A DNA stretch of 64,000 nt from Rhizobium sp. (GTDB lineage Bacteria; Pseudomonadota; Alphaproteobacteria; Rhizobiales; Rhizobiaceae): the NCBI GenBank assembly GCA_003527225.1, contig DPXQ01000005.1, positions 70,945 to 134,944 of the forward strand, written 5' to 3'. Made by a program: the position numbers and the translations under genes. Below the pieces are notes generated by a model. That model ran no database searches. It saw only the letters and a list, made by a program, of their open reading frames with translations, and was not told the DNA's origin. Shown piece after piece: positions 8,613-17,801 of this stretch (position 1 is its first letter; each line of letters begins with the position of its first letter).

Positions 8613-9590
8613 GTGAGCGACACTATCATGGAACCCGTGGGCCATTCGCGGCTGGAGCACTTTCCCGTCACCTTTTTTGCCATCGGCATGGGGATGATGG
8701 GCCTGACGCTTGCTCTGCACGCTGCCGGTAAGGCATTCGGCTGGCCCGAGATCGTCACCGAGACCGGGCTTGCGGTCTCGGCTTTTCTGCTCGCGTTGGT
8801 GAGCGTCGGCTATCTGCTCAAGGGCTTTGTCTATCCGCGTGCAGTCCTGGAGGAGTGGCATCATCCAGTGCGTATCGCCTTCTTCCCAGCGATATCGATC
8901 GCCTATCTGCTGCTTGCCACGGCCTTGATGACTGTGAACGCAACGGCGGCCAACGCGGTCTGGATCGTGGCGACGGCAGCACAGGGTGCGCTTGCGCTTG
9001 CCGTGATCGGTGCCTGGATCGGCCATCGCCCCTTCCATCCGCCACAGCTTTCACCCGCATGGTTTATTCCGGCGGTCGGGAACGTGGTTGTTCCGATTGC
9101 GGGAGTGCCGCTCGGGCATGTCGAGATTTCGTGGCTGTTCTTTTCCGGCGGGCTCATCTTCTGGGTGATATTGCTCACCCTCGTGGTCAACCGGCTGATG
9201 TTTCACGATCCGCTTCCCGGGCGCATGGTACCGACCTTGATGATCCTCGTTGCGCCGCCAGCTGTAGCGTATGTGGCTTGGCTGCGGCTATCGGGTGAGC
9301 CTGGCGCTTTCGGTCATATCCTTCTGAGTCTTGGCTATGTTTTTGCGCTGATTGTGCTCACACAGGTCATGCGCATTCGTGGGATGCCCTTTGCGTTGTC
9401 GTGGTGGGCGCTGTCCTTTCCCGTTGCGGCCCTGGCCATTGCGAGTTTCGCACATGGCGAAGCTATGCAGTCCGCTGCACATCGGGCGATCGGCGTGGGG
9501 CTCCTGAGCCTACTTGTTGCGATCATCATCTTGCTGCTGGTGCGTACCGCGATGGAGATCGCCCGAAAGGGGATTTGTGTACCTGAGTGA
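8613..9590 (+). CDS. SLAC1/TehA-family anion channel or transporter
   Basis: A 325-residue integral membrane protein with about ten hydrophobic helices. It starts with GHSRLEHFPVTFFAIGMGMMGLT, the first-helix pattern of the TehA/SLAC1 fold. Characterised relatives export tellurite, malate, chloride/nitrate or sulfite (yeast Ssu1). In a block that handles sulfide and perhaps tetrathionate, export of sulfite or another sulfur oxyanion is an attractive guess. GTG 8613 has AAGGA 7 bases upstream; ATG 8628 is the alternative. Confidence 0.8.
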   Translation: MSDTIMEPVGHSRLEHFPVTFFAIGMGMMGLTLALHAAGKAFGWPEIVTETGLAVSAFLLALVSVGYLLKGFVYPRAVLEEWHHPVRIAFFPAISIAYLLLATALMTVNATAANAVWIVATAAQGALALAVIGAWIGHRPFHPPQLSPAWFIPAVGNVVVPIAGVPLGHVEISWLFFSGGLIFWVILLTLVVNRLMFHDPLPGRMVPTLMILVAPPAVAYVAWLRLSGEPGAFGHILLSLGYVFALIVLTQVMRIRGMPFALSWWALSFPVAALAIASFAHGEAMQSAAHRAIGVGLLSLLVAIIILLLVRTAMEIARKGICVPE

Positions 9591-9795
9591 TCTCTCCCGG
9601 AGAAAGCGCGCCTGACGCTTCACGGGAGGATTGCGGATTGCCAAGTGGGATAGCCACCTCGCTATCGTGGATAAGGGGGCTACCGCATTTGTTTCCGGCG
9701 AACGGAGGAGGGCGAAACCGATGCTGGACTATTCCGGACCTTGGACTTACAAAAGGCGTAGCAGTACTCGCACGGCCCAAGACGAGGCGGTGACC

Positions 9796-11448
9796 ATGCG
9801 CACGAGATGGTTCTGGTTAGGAATGCTTGGTCTTGTCACCCTTGTGTGTCTCGAAGGGGGTGGAACGGCGAGCGCCCAGGATGCCCCGGCCGGGACTGCT
9901 GTCTCGCAAAGCACTGCGGATCACTCTACATTCGATGCGCTGAAGAAGGCGTTCAGTTCGGGTCCCGAAGTCACGCAGGCCTGCCTCACCTGTCATACCG
10001 AAGCCAGCAAACAGGTCATGAGTTCAGTCCACTGGACCTGGCACTACACGCATCCGACAACGGGTCAGGAACTCGGCAAGAGCCGCGTCATCAATGCGTT
10101 CTGTGGAAATGTCGCCACCAACGAAACTCGCTGCACCAGCTGTCACGCGGGCTACGGCTGGGAGAAGGTGCAGGATGGTCCGCCGAAGGACCAGACAAGT
10201 GTCGACTGTCTCATCTGCCACGACCGGACCGGAACCTACACCAAGCTGGACAACAAGGCTGGCCAGCCACCGGTTTCGCCGGTACCGCCCAATGCCCTGA
10301 CCATAACCGGGGCTCCGGCGGTGCCCGTCGACCTGGCTGCGGCGGCCCGCAGTGTTGGTCTTCCCGCACGCGAGAACTGCGGCCAATGCCACTTCTATGG
10401 CGGGGGCGGGGATAATGTGAAGCATGGTGACCTGTCCTCGGCTCTACTTACCGCCGACAAGTCGATCGATGTCCACATGGCAAAGGATGGGCCGAATTTC
10501 GCCTGCAGTACCTGCCATGTCTCCGACCAGCATGTGCTGGCGGGAAGCCGTTATTCCGTAAACGCCCACGACACAAAAGGAACGGCCGGCAAGCCGGGCG
10601 CGCGGCGCGACGTGGCGACCTGCGAATCCTGCCACGGCACCGCGCCGCATCAGGGGGCGTCCCTGATCGGGATGAAGTTGAACGATCACGTCGACAGAGT
10701 GGCCTGCCAAACGTGCCATATTCCGGAATTCGCCAAGGGTGGCGTTGCCACGAAGACCAAATGGGACTGGTCGACGGCCGGCAAACTCAAGGATGGCAAG
10801 CCGTATCATGAGGACGACTTCGTCCAAAGCGACGGCAAACGACTGCATACCTATCTTTCGACCAAGGGTGACTTTGAGTGGGCGGAAAATGTCGTTCCGC
10901 ATTACGCGTGGTTCGACGGGCAAGTCCGGTACACGACAACCGAGGACAAGATCGATCCCTCCAGTGTCGTGGAGGTCAACAAGATTTCGGGTTCGGCAGA
11001 GGATCCCGCATCCCGCATCTGGCCATTCAAACGGATGGAAGGGCGCCAGGCCTACGACGTCAAGCTGCGCAACTTTGTCTACAACCATGTCTACGGGCCC
11101 GAGACGGATACCGCGTTCTGGACCAATTTCGATTGGGCGAAGTCCATCAAGGCGGCCATGGATCAAACCGGGCAGCCCTATTCCGGCGAGTTCGGATTCG
11201 TCGATACGTACATGTATTGGCCGATCACCCACATGGTCGCACCGAAGGAGAGCGCTCTCGAATGTCAGTCCTGCCATAGCAAGGACGGGAGACTGGCTAC
11301 CTTGGCCGGATTCTACATGCCGGGTCGCGATCCCTTCGGAATCGTCGACAAATTGGGCCTTGGAATTCTGGCCCTGGTTCTCGTGGGCGTATTTGGCCAT
11401 GGGGCGTTGCGTCTTGTGACGGGCCGGGGAGGGCCGAACCATGGTTGA
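9796..11448 (+). CDS. Octaheme c-type cytochrome, tetrathionate reductase family
   Basis: A 550-residue exported multiheme cytochrome. Eight CxxCH heme sites are visible: CLTCH, CTSCH, CLICH, CGQCH, CSTCH, CESCH, CQTCH and CQSCH. A Sec-type signal precedes the first, and a C-terminal helix (LGILALVLVGVFGHGAL) anchors it in the membrane. The set matches the octaheme tetrathionate reductase (OTR) family first described in Shewanella, whose members reduce tetrathionate, nitrite or hydroxylamine in vitro. ATG 9796 gives a clean signal peptide, but ATG 9721 is preceded by a very strong GGAGGAGGG 8 bases upstream and would add 25 residues. The last 8 bases overlap the cytochrome b gene, its likely quinol-linked partner. 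Confidence 0.87.
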   Translation: MRTRWFWLGMLGLVTLVCLEGGGTASAQDAPAGTAVSQSTADHSTFDALKKAFSSGPEVTQACLTCHTEASKQVMSSVHWTWHYTHPTTGQELGKSRVINAFCGNVATNETRCTSCHAGYGWEKVQDGPPKDQTSVDCLICHDRTGTYTKLDNKAGQPPVSPVPPNALTITGAPAVPVDLAAAARSVGLPARENCGQCHFYGGGGDNVKHGDLSSALLTADKSIDVHMAKDGPNFACSTCHVSDQHVLAGSRYSVNAHDTKGTAGKPGARRDVATCESCHGTAPHQGASLIGMKLNDHVDRVACQTCHIPEFAKGGVATKTKWDWSTAGKLKDGKPYHEDDFVQSDGKRLHTYLSTKGDFEWAENVVPHYAWFDGQVRYTTTEDKIDPSSVVEVNKISGSAEDPASRIWPFKRMEGRQAYDVKLRNFVYNHVYGPETDTAFWTNFDWAKSIKAAMDQTGQPYSGEFGFVDTYMYWPITHMVAPKESALECQSCHSKDGRLATLAGFYMPGRDPFGIVDKLGLGILALVLVGVFGHGALRLVTGRGGPNHG

Positions 11449-12097
11449 GCGTCTCGTCAACATCTATCCGCGATTCGAACGGTTCTGGCACTGGATGCAA
11501 GTCATCCTCATTCTTGTTCTGATGTTCACCGGTGCCGGCCTCCACGGATTGCATGGATTGATACCGTTCGGAGGAGCCGTGATGCTGCACACGCTTGCTG
11601 CGCTCGCCCTTGTGATCCTGTGGATCTTCGCCATCTTCTGGCATCTGACGACCGGTACCTGGCGGCACTATATGCCAACGACGCAAGGACTGTTTCAGGT
11701 CGCGCGTTTCTATTCCTACGGCATATTCAAGGGAGAGCATCATCCTTACAGGAAGGCTTACTGGCGCAAGCACAATCCGATGCAGGCGTTGACCTATCTC
11801 GCGCTAAAGCTGGTGCTTTTCCCGGCCATCTGGCTGACGGGCATTGCCTACCTCACGTATAATTTGTGGGAACGCCAGCCGAATGCGCCATTCATCCTGG
11901 AAGCGGTCGCGAACCTGCATCTGCTGGTTGCCTATCTGATCGCCGCCTTCGTCATCGTCCACGTATACCTGCTCACGGTGGGCGGATCCTTTGTCAAGCA
12001 TGTGAAACCGATGGTCACCGGCTTCGATACCGTCGACCTGACGCCGGAAGAGGAAGCCTATCTGAGAAAGGACGAGCCTCGACGCATTCGCCCTTGA
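11441..12097 (+). CDS. Membrane-bound cytochrome b, electron partner of the octaheme cytochrome
   Basis: A 218-residue protein with four membrane helices of the cytochrome b561/DsrJ-like or formate dehydrogenase gamma type. Heme-ligand His candidates are His17 (RFWHWMQ) and others in VMLHTLAAL, IFWHLTTG, NLHLLVAY and VIVHVYLL. It most likely transfers electrons from quinol to the octaheme protein, or in the reverse direction. Its ATG lies inside the end of the cytochrome c gene (ATGGTTGA), which indicates translational coupling. Confidence 0.83.
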   Translation: MVERLVNIYPRFERFWHWMQVILILVLMFTGAGLHGLHGLIPFGGAVMLHTLAALALVILWIFAIFWHLTTGTWRHYMPTTQGLFQVARFYSYGIFKGEHHPYRKAYWRKHNPMQALTYLALKLVLFPAIWLTGIAYLTYNLWERQPNAPFILEAVANLHLLVAYLIAAFVIVHVYLLTVGGSFVKHVKPMVTGFDTVDLTPEEEAYLRKDEPRRIRP

Positions 12098-12203
12098 GCG
12101 TTTGCGGGCGATCGGGAACTGAGACCTTTGTGATAGTACGGTGAGATGGCCCGTGAGATCCATGGTCGCCCCGACTGCGGCGATAACATGCTGCCTGACA
12201 TCA

Positions 12204-12235
12204 CCGAACCGACCTGCATGTGCGTGTCGGTTCGG
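12204..12235. terminator. Hairpin between convergent cytochrome b and phosphatase genes
   Basis: CCGAACCGAC and GTCGGTTCGG form a perfect 10-bp stem with a 12-base loop. It lies between two converging operons, where a bidirectional terminator is expected. A clear T-run is missing on either side. Confidence 0.55.
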
Positions 12236-12262
12236 CACCAGTCCGAAGAGCCAGTGTCGTCG

Positions 12263-13528
12263 TCAGAGCCCCTGGAGGGCTGAACCGTCGAGACCGTCCC
12301 GTTCGAGGCCCAGATGGCTGAGGGCCGTCGGTGCGATGTCGGTGATCGACGTCTGGCCGGCAACTTCCCGTCCTGCCTCGAAGCCCCGCCCAACGGCAAA
12401 CAGCACCGGGTTCGTTTCGTATCGACCCCGTCCGCCATGCATGCCGCAATGGCGGCGGATTTCGCCGACCTCTTCGTTAAAGCGGACGGCCATGGCGGAG
12501 AGGCCGGGAACGCCGTTGATATTGGCTCCCTCTACCTTGGCCATGTCGATCGCGATCAGGTCGTCGCCGGGGATCTGCCCGAGGCTGGCGAGATCCTCGC
12601 CCATGAAGACGTCTTCGACCCAGTCCTGTTGGCTCAGCCAGTCGGCCGCCTCGACGCGGCGGGAAGCGGCATCTCCACCGAAATGGATGAATGCGGCGCA
12701 GCCCTGCGGGGCCACGACGATTTCAGGGCCGTCGAGCTCCTTCTTGAAGCCCGCCTCGAACAGGCGGCGTTCCACCGGGATGGCGTCGGTGACGGATTCG
12801 TGGCCATGGTCTGAGCCGATCATCAGCAGGACGTCGTGGCCTTCGTCTCGCAGCCGGTCGACTGCCTCGGCAACGTCTGCGACCATTCTGTCGGCACCCG
12901 CGAGCGCCTTCAGATGGGCATCGCTGCCGAGCGGTGCAGCATGCATCGATACGTCCGGCTCCGAAAGCCAGAGGGTCGCTGCCGAGGGTCGTTTTTCCAT
13001 GAGTGCTTCGATGAACCGGCGAGTCATGATCGCATCGCCCTCCCCACCCGAAGGCGAAACGATTTTTTCGCCCGTCGGCACGCGTCCCGGGCCGTAGCAG
13101 AGCTCACGGTGATACATATGGGCGTGGCCATAGCTGTCGTGAAAGAAGGCGGCACCCGGCGACACATTTGCGGACATGATTGCGCCTTGAAGGCCTGCGA
13201 CGCGCTCGGCCAGTGCCGGCCGTGCCAGCATACGGCCGTAATGCTGCCGATAGGTGTCGAAGAATTCCGGCTTGCCGGCGTCATGGAACTCGAAGCCGCC
13301 GGGGATCGGCAGGCCCATGCAATTTCCGCGCAGGCCATGCGAAATCGGATGGCTACCGGTGGCGATCGAGGCCGAGGAGGCGCGGGTGGCCGAGGGGAAG
13401 ATGCCGCGCTGATTGGCAAACCACGTGCCGGCGCGCTTGAGCGCGGCCATAGCCGGTGTCGTTGCGTCGGTGACGAAATCGGGCCTGTTGCCGTCGCAGA
13501 TCACCGTTACAACCATTGCATGCGTCAT
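12263..13528 (-). CDS. Alkaline phosphatase-superfamily hydrolase (nucleotide pyrophosphatase/phosphodiesterase type)
   Basis: A 421-residue protein without an obvious signal peptide. Metal and nucleophile motifs of the alkaline phosphatase fold are present in order: CDGNRPD (Asp near residue 12), PSATR with the nucleophilic Thr near 48, SEPDVSMHA, IGSDHGHES and a late MHGGRG His. It should hydrolyse phosphomonoester or phosphodiester bonds using two zinc-like ions. It is the last gene of the minus-strand transporter operon and starts 30 bases after the metallophosphoesterase. The neighbouring GDPD and phosphoesterase suggest stepwise dismantling of an imported phosphodiester. A sulfatase role is less likely, as no CxPxR motif is present. 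Confidence 0.78.
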   Translation of the reverse strand: MTHAMVVTVICDGNRPDFVTDATTPAMAALKRAGTWFANQRGIFPSATRASSASIATGSHPISHGLRGNCMGLPIPGGFEFHDAGKPEFFDTYRQHYGRMLARPALAERVAGLQGAIMSANVSPGAAFFHDSYGHAHMYHRELCYGPGRVPTGEKIVSPSGGEGDAIMTRRFIEALMEKRPSAATLWLSEPDVSMHAAPLGSDAHLKALAGADRMVADVAEAVDRLRDEGHDVLLMIGSDHGHESVTDAIPVERRLFEAGFKKELDGPEIVVAPQGCAAFIHFGGDAASRRVEAADWLSQQDWVEDVFMGEDLASLGQIPGDDLIAIDMAKVEGANINGVPGLSAMAVRFNEEVGEIRRHCGMHGGRGRYETNPVLFAVGRGFEAGREVAGQTSITDIAPTALSHLGLERDGLDGSALQGL

Positions 13529-13558
13529 GCGTAAATTCCTTATACTGAGGAGGTAAGT

Positions 13559-14458
13559 TCATGAATTCTGTAGGCGTTCAGCCCGCGGCGCGTTCAGCGG
13601 GCGCGGCGGAAGATTGGTCGTCGTGCGAGCCGTTTCCGCCCAGTTGCTGGCATCGACGCTCATAAAGAGCCGCGGCCGGACCATTTGGTGGCGAAGGCCC
13701 TCGGCGTCAAAATGCCAGACCAGATAGCCGGTGCGCATGTGCGATATGTCTGCCGGAGGCGCCTTCGGCATATTGACGAACGAGGTTGCCGGCGCCGTCA
13801 CGATCGGCAGACCGTGATAATCCTGTGCCGTATGGCGGTGGATGTGGCCGGAAGCGATCGCGATGACCCCGGCCGAAAGGCAGCGGTCAAGCAACCAGCG
13901 CCGCGGTTCCGGCAGGATGCATTGGGTCGTTATCCGCTCTTCGTGCGGATCGTCAATGAAAGGCGGCATATGGGTGAACACGAGGACCGGCGCGCCGTCC
14001 CGCTCGCTGAGCGAAGTCTCGAAGAAGGCCGTCTGTGCGGCCTCGTCGGCGTGGCCGCTCCCCATCAGCGCCGTGTCGAGACCGATCAGGCGCAAGCGCA
14101 AGGTGCCTTCGCCGAGATCCACCGACCACCATGATGGGCCAACATGGCCGCGCCAGGCCGAAAGCCGTGCATCATTGACTGGCTGGCTGAGCCGTGATGC
14201 GACGGGAGCCTCGCCAACATCGTGATTACCGGCGATCGCCCGCCAGCGAGCGGGCAATTGCTCGTGGCAGGCGCACGCATAGGCAAGATCGTCCGGTTGA
14301 TCGGGACCATTGAATGACAGGTCGCCGGAATTGACGATGAAATCCGGCGACAAGGCACGCATTTCATCGAGGAATACGGGCCAATTGCCCGTAAACCACG
14401 CGTGAGTGCGAGACAGGTGCGTGTCGGACACCTGTACGATGGTCAGCCTTTCGGCCAT
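13559..14458 (-). CDS. Calcineurin-type metallophosphoesterase (GpdQ/CpdA-like)
   Basis: A 299-residue cytoplasmic enzyme with every metal-binding block of the family: VSDTHL (Asp12, His14), NSGDLSFNG, AGNHDVG, FTHMPPF and ASGHIHRH. Close relatives in type are the class III cyclic nucleotide phosphodiesterase CpdA and the glycerophosphodiesterase GpdQ. Beside a second, unrelated glycerophosphodiesterase and an ABC importer, phosphodiester hydrolysis fits better than cAMP breakdown. It lies 8 bases after the binding-protein gene on the same strand. Confidence 0.83.
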   Translation of the reverse strand: MAERLTIVQVSDTHLSRTHAWFTGNWPVFLDEMRALSPDFIVNSGDLSFNGPDQPDDLAYACACHEQLPARWRAIAGNHDVGEAPVASRLSQPVNDARLSAWRGHVGPSWWSVDLGEGTLRLRLIGLDTALMGSGHADEAAQTAFFETSLSERDGAPVLVFTHMPPFIDDPHEERITTQCILPEPRRWLLDRCLSAGVIAIASGHIHRHTAQDYHGLPIVTAPATSFVNMPKAPPADISHMRTGYLVWHFDAEGLRHQMVRPRLFMSVDASNWAETARTTTNLPPRPLNAPRAERLQNS

Positions 14459-14466
14459 TGTTTACC

Positions 14467-16035
14467 TCAGGCCTGCGGGAAGATCAGGTTGTCCGGACGC
14501 AGATCCATGAAGTAGAAGGTCGTCGGACGCCACTGGATCGAACGCTTGATCGCATAGGCTTCGAACGGCTGGTAGAGGATCGTGCCGGGGGCTTCTTCTT
14601 CCCACTCGTCCAGCATCTTCACGAACAGTTCCTTGCGCTTGGCCGGATCGGTTTCGGCTTCCAGAGCAAGACCGTGTTCGTTGAAGGCTTTCGAGGATTC
14701 CGGAGCCCAGGTGTCCTTGGCCTGGATTTCGCCGCCGGGACCCCAGGCGACCCACAAGGCGCCGAGCGGATCGGGGAGGCGGGTCGAGTTCGACCAGTTG
14801 AAGATCTGGGCGCCTTCGCCGCGCATCTGGGCCGAGGTTTCGACCACCTGCAATTCGGCATTGATGCCGACGGCCTTCCACATCTCGGTCAGTACCTGGG
14901 CTGCCTCGAGCGCGTTGGTGTAGTAGGAGGCCTGGGTACGATAGACGATCTTCTCGCCCTTGTAGCCGGCTTCGGCCAGCAGTGCCTTGGCCTTTTCCGG
15001 GTTGTAGGGCAGCTCGCGGCCTTCGACGAACATCTGGCCATATTCCGGATAGTTGTGGCTGGCCGGAACCTTCGCCTTGCCGAGCCACAGCGTGTCGACC
15101 AGCTTCTGGCGGTCGATGGCGTTGGCGAGAGCCTGGCGGACGCGCTTGTCGGAGAGGATCGGATCGTGGTTGTCGAACACCAGCGTGTGGCTGTTGGCGA
15201 GAACGACCGAGCGGATGTCGATATCGTCATAGGCATCGATGATGTCGACCTGATCCGGGGGCACATTGGTGATCAGATCGAATTCGCCGGAGACGAGGCC
15301 GGCAACGCGCGCGGCCAGTTCCGGAACGGCGCGGAAGATGACGCGCTTGGCCGTCGGCACGCCGAGGAAGTAGTCGTCGAAGGCTTCGAGAACGGTCGCA
15401 TCGTTCTGGCTGTGCGAGACGACCTTGTAAGGTCCGGTTGCGATCGGAGCGCGCGAATAGCCCTCGAAGCCGAGTTCTTCATACGCGCGCTTGTTGACGA
15501 TCCAGGCGCACCAGGAGGCAAGGCGCTGCTCGAGAAGGACGTCGGCAACCTTGGTCGTGAAGCGCACGGTATAGGGATCGATCGCTTCGCAGCCGGCGAG
15601 GATGCCGAAATACGGCTTGCCGGACGGGATTTCCGCCTTTTCGCCCCAGAGGCGGCCGTCGCGGAACGTATAGGCGACGTCATCCGCCGTCAGTTCGTCA
15701 CCATTGTGGAACTTGACGCCCTTGCGCAGCTTGACGATGAGTTCCGAGGGGCTGACGCGTTCCCAGGATTCGGCCAGATGCGGCTTGAGTTCGGAGCCGC
15801 CGCCGTCCTCGGAGCCGAGGAAGTCGCGCCGGATCAGCGTGTCGAAGATCGAGTAGGTGACGCGCGTTCCGACATTGGAAAGCTCGCGTGCGGGCTCCAG
15901 CGTCGCGGGCAGGCCAGCGACGGCGACGGTGAAGTCCGGACGGGTTCCTGCCGCCGCGAAGGACGGGATGGCATTGAATACGAAGGGGGCAATGGCTGCG
16001 CCCTGTAACAATCGACGGCGGTTGATTTCGAACAT
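14467..16035 (-). CDS. ABC transporter substrate-binding protein, dipeptide/oligopeptide family 5
   Basis: A 522-residue periplasmic protein of the DppA/OppA class. The N-terminus (INRRRLLQGAAIAPFVF) is a twin-arginine signal rather than the usual Sec type. The family blocks LRKGVKFHNGDELTADDVAYTF and VRQALANAIDRQKLV are present. It delivers substrate to the DppBC-type permeases encoded upstream on the same strand. About 106 bases separate it from the phosphodiesterase gene before it, so it may have an extra promoter or a processing site to raise its level. The substrate is not readable from sequence; phosphodiesterase neighbours suggest a glycerophosphodiester-like solute. Confidence 0.9.
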   Translation of the reverse strand: MFEINRRRLLQGAAIAPFVFNAIPSFAAAGTRPDFTVAVAGLPATLEPARELSNVGTRVTYSIFDTLIRRDFLGSEDGGGSELKPHLAESWERVSPSELIVKLRKGVKFHNGDELTADDVAYTFRDGRLWGEKAEIPSGKPYFGILAGCEAIDPYTVRFTTKVADVLLEQRLASWCAWIVNKRAYEELGFEGYSRAPIATGPYKVVSHSQNDATVLEAFDDYFLGVPTAKRVIFRAVPELAARVAGLVSGEFDLITNVPPDQVDIIDAYDDIDIRSVVLANSHTLVFDNHDPILSDKRVRQALANAIDRQKLVDTLWLGKAKVPASHNYPEYGQMFVEGRELPYNPEKAKALLAEAGYKGEKIVYRTQASYYTNALEAAQVLTEMWKAVGINAELQVVETSAQMRGEGAQIFNWSNSTRLPDPLGALWVAWGPGGEIQAKDTWAPESSKAFNEHGLALEAETDPAKRKELFVKMLDEWEEEAPGTILYQPFEAYAIKRSIQWRPTTFYFMDLRPDNLIFPQA

Positions 16036-16141
16036 GGTTTACTCCGAGTATTCAGGAAGAGGGCGAAACCGCTTGAACCGGTTTGCATCGCGGACTTCTG
16101 TAGGCGTCGCTGTTGACAGTTCCGTGACCCTACTATGAATT

Positions 16142-16924
16142 TTAAGTGAAAATGGACCGGTGGATGGCGGTGTCGCGGGCTGCGACGCCGGTTTTCACAT
16201 CGTTGAGCATCACCGCGTCGGGATGCCATTCCAGCAGCGTGGCGAGCGCATCCGGCGAGATCTGGCCGACTGCGTTTGCCCCGCGCCCGCCGGCCATGAT
16301 GATCACCTTGAGTCCAAGTTCCTGCAGTTCGGCGATCGCCCTGGCCGATGCGTCCTCTTCCCAGAGCCGCGCCCATAGCCCGCCCATTGCGGCCAAGGCC
16401 GGATAGTCGGAATAATCCTGGTAGAGGCCCAGAACCGGGCAGTCGGGAAGCTCCTGACGGATGAGCTCGCTTGCTGCGATCGAACGCGTGCCGAAGGCGA
16501 CGGTGCCACCGTCGAGCCAAGGTCCCAGAACTTCAATGCTGTGGCGAAGGGCCTGCGGTTCGGCGATCTTCGTGTCGAGCAGGACAGAAGCGTGTCCTGC
16601 CGCCACCTCCAGGGCTTCGGCGATGGTCACCGTTTGCGGATGGATGGCGCGGAGTTCCGCCAGATCGAGTTCAGTGACGGAACGCGGGTCGTCATGAAGG
16701 CGTTCGAGGTTGGCATCGTGAAAGGCGACCGGAATTCCGTCCCGGGTCAGCCGCAGATCGGTCTCGATGAAATCCGCGCCTTCCGCGATCGCCAGTTTGA
16801 AGGCGGCGAGGGTATTTTCCACCGCTCCGATGCTCGAACCGCGGTGGCCGCCGATGAAGGTCATCTGACCGGCCGGATGCACCGAGGACCAGATCGAACC
16901 GGTCTTTCCGAGAATGTCGTTCAT
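16142..16924 (-). CDS. Glycerophosphodiester phosphodiesterase family protein
   Basis: A 260-residue GDPD-fold enzyme without a signal peptide. GGHRGSSIGAVENTLAAF carries the catalytic His-Arg and Glu, followed by FIETDLRLTRDG (Glu, Asp) and VAFHDANLERL (second His), the standard metal and acid-base residues. It cleaves glycerophosphodiesters to glycerol 3-phosphate and an alcohol. ATG 16924 is chosen because AGGA precedes it closely and the upstream permease gene stops only 7 bases away; a longer in-frame start at 16957 overlaps that permease. Its place within the transporter operon points to a cytoplasmic catabolic role. Confidence 0.87.
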   Translation of the reverse strand: MNDILGKTGSIWSSVHPAGQMTFIGGHRGSSIGAVENTLAAFKLAIAEGADFIETDLRLTRDGIPVAFHDANLERLHDDPRSVTELDLAELRAIHPQTVTIAEALEVAAGHASVLLDTKIAEPQALRHSIEVLGPWLDGGTVAFGTRSIAASELIRQELPDCPVLGLYQDYSDYPALAAMGGLWARLWEEDASARAIAELQELGLKVIIMAGGRGANAVGQISPDALATLLEWHPDAVMLNDVKTGVAARDTAIHRSIFT

Positions 16925-16931
16925 GGTCCTG

Positions 16932-17801
16932 TCAATCACGTTCCACGGTCGGGTCAAGGCGATCGCGCAGCCAGTCGCCGAACAGGCTCATGGCCAGCGT
17001 CGTCAGGAAGATGACGATACCCGGCAGGACCGCTATCCACCATGCGTTGAGGAGGTAGCTGCGCCCTTCGCCCAGCATCAGCCCAAGCGAGGTGCCCGGC
17101 GGCTGGATGCCGAGGCCGAGAAAGGAAAGGGAGGTTTCGAGAAGGATCGTGGCCGGAAAATTGAGCGTCGCCTGCACCACCAGCGAGGCGGCGATATTGG
17201 GCAGGAGGTGGCGGAACACCACCCGGCCCGGTCCTGCACCGAGCGCTTCCACCGCCTTGATATAATCGGCCGATTGTTCGGAGATCACCTGGCCGCGGGC
17301 GAGCCGCGCATAGCGATCCCAGCCTTCGAGGCTGACGAGGATGATGAAAAGAAAGATATTGTTGCCGAAGAACGCGAGAAAAGTGAGCGCGATGAACAGC
17401 GACGGCAGCGCCGTCTGCACGTCGGTCAGCATCATCACGGAAAGGTCGACGGGGCCGCGCAGGCGTCCTGCCGCCAATCCCGCCAGCGTTCCGCCGATCG
17501 CGCCGATCAGCGTGCCCAGAACGGCAATCAGGATCGAGGTGCGCAGCGCATAGATGATACGGCTGAGAATGTCGCGGCCGAGGTGGTCGGTGCCGAGCGC
17601 ATGGTTCCAGTCGCCGCCCAGGAAAACAGGAGGGCGGAAACGCGCCAGCAGATCCTGGGTGGTGTAGTGGGCCGGCGCGAAGAGGTCGGCGAAAACGGCG
17701 ACCACCACGATGGTGGCAAGCCAAAGCAGACACAGCATGATGATCGGTGGGATGTCGGCGAAGAGCGGCGCCCTGGTTTCACTGCGTTCAACACTGCTCA
17801 T
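16932..17801 (-). CDS. Dipeptide-type ABC transporter permease (DppC class)
   Basis: A 289-residue membrane protein with an N-terminal helix, a periplasmic loop containing LGTDHLGRDILSRIIY and the cytoplasmic EAA loop EALGAGPGRVVFRHLLPN that docks on the ATPases. These are diagnostic for the DppC/OppC class. It pairs with the DppB-type gene upstream, with which it overlaps by 4 bases (ATGA). Confidence 0.92.
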   Translation of the reverse strand: MSSVERSETRAPLFADIPPIIMLCLLWLATIVVVAVFADLFAPAHYTTQDLLARFRPPVFLGGDWNHALGTDHLGRDILSRIIYALRTSILIAVLGTLIGAIGGTLAGLAAGRLRGPVDLSVMMLTDVQTALPSLFIALTFLAFFGNNIFLFIILVSLEGWDRYARLARGQVISEQSADYIKAVEALGAGPGRVVFRHLLPNIAASLVVQATLNFPATILLETSLSFLGLGIQPPGTSLGLMLGEGRSYLLNAWWIAVLPGIVIFLTTLAMSLFGDWLRDRLDPTVERD

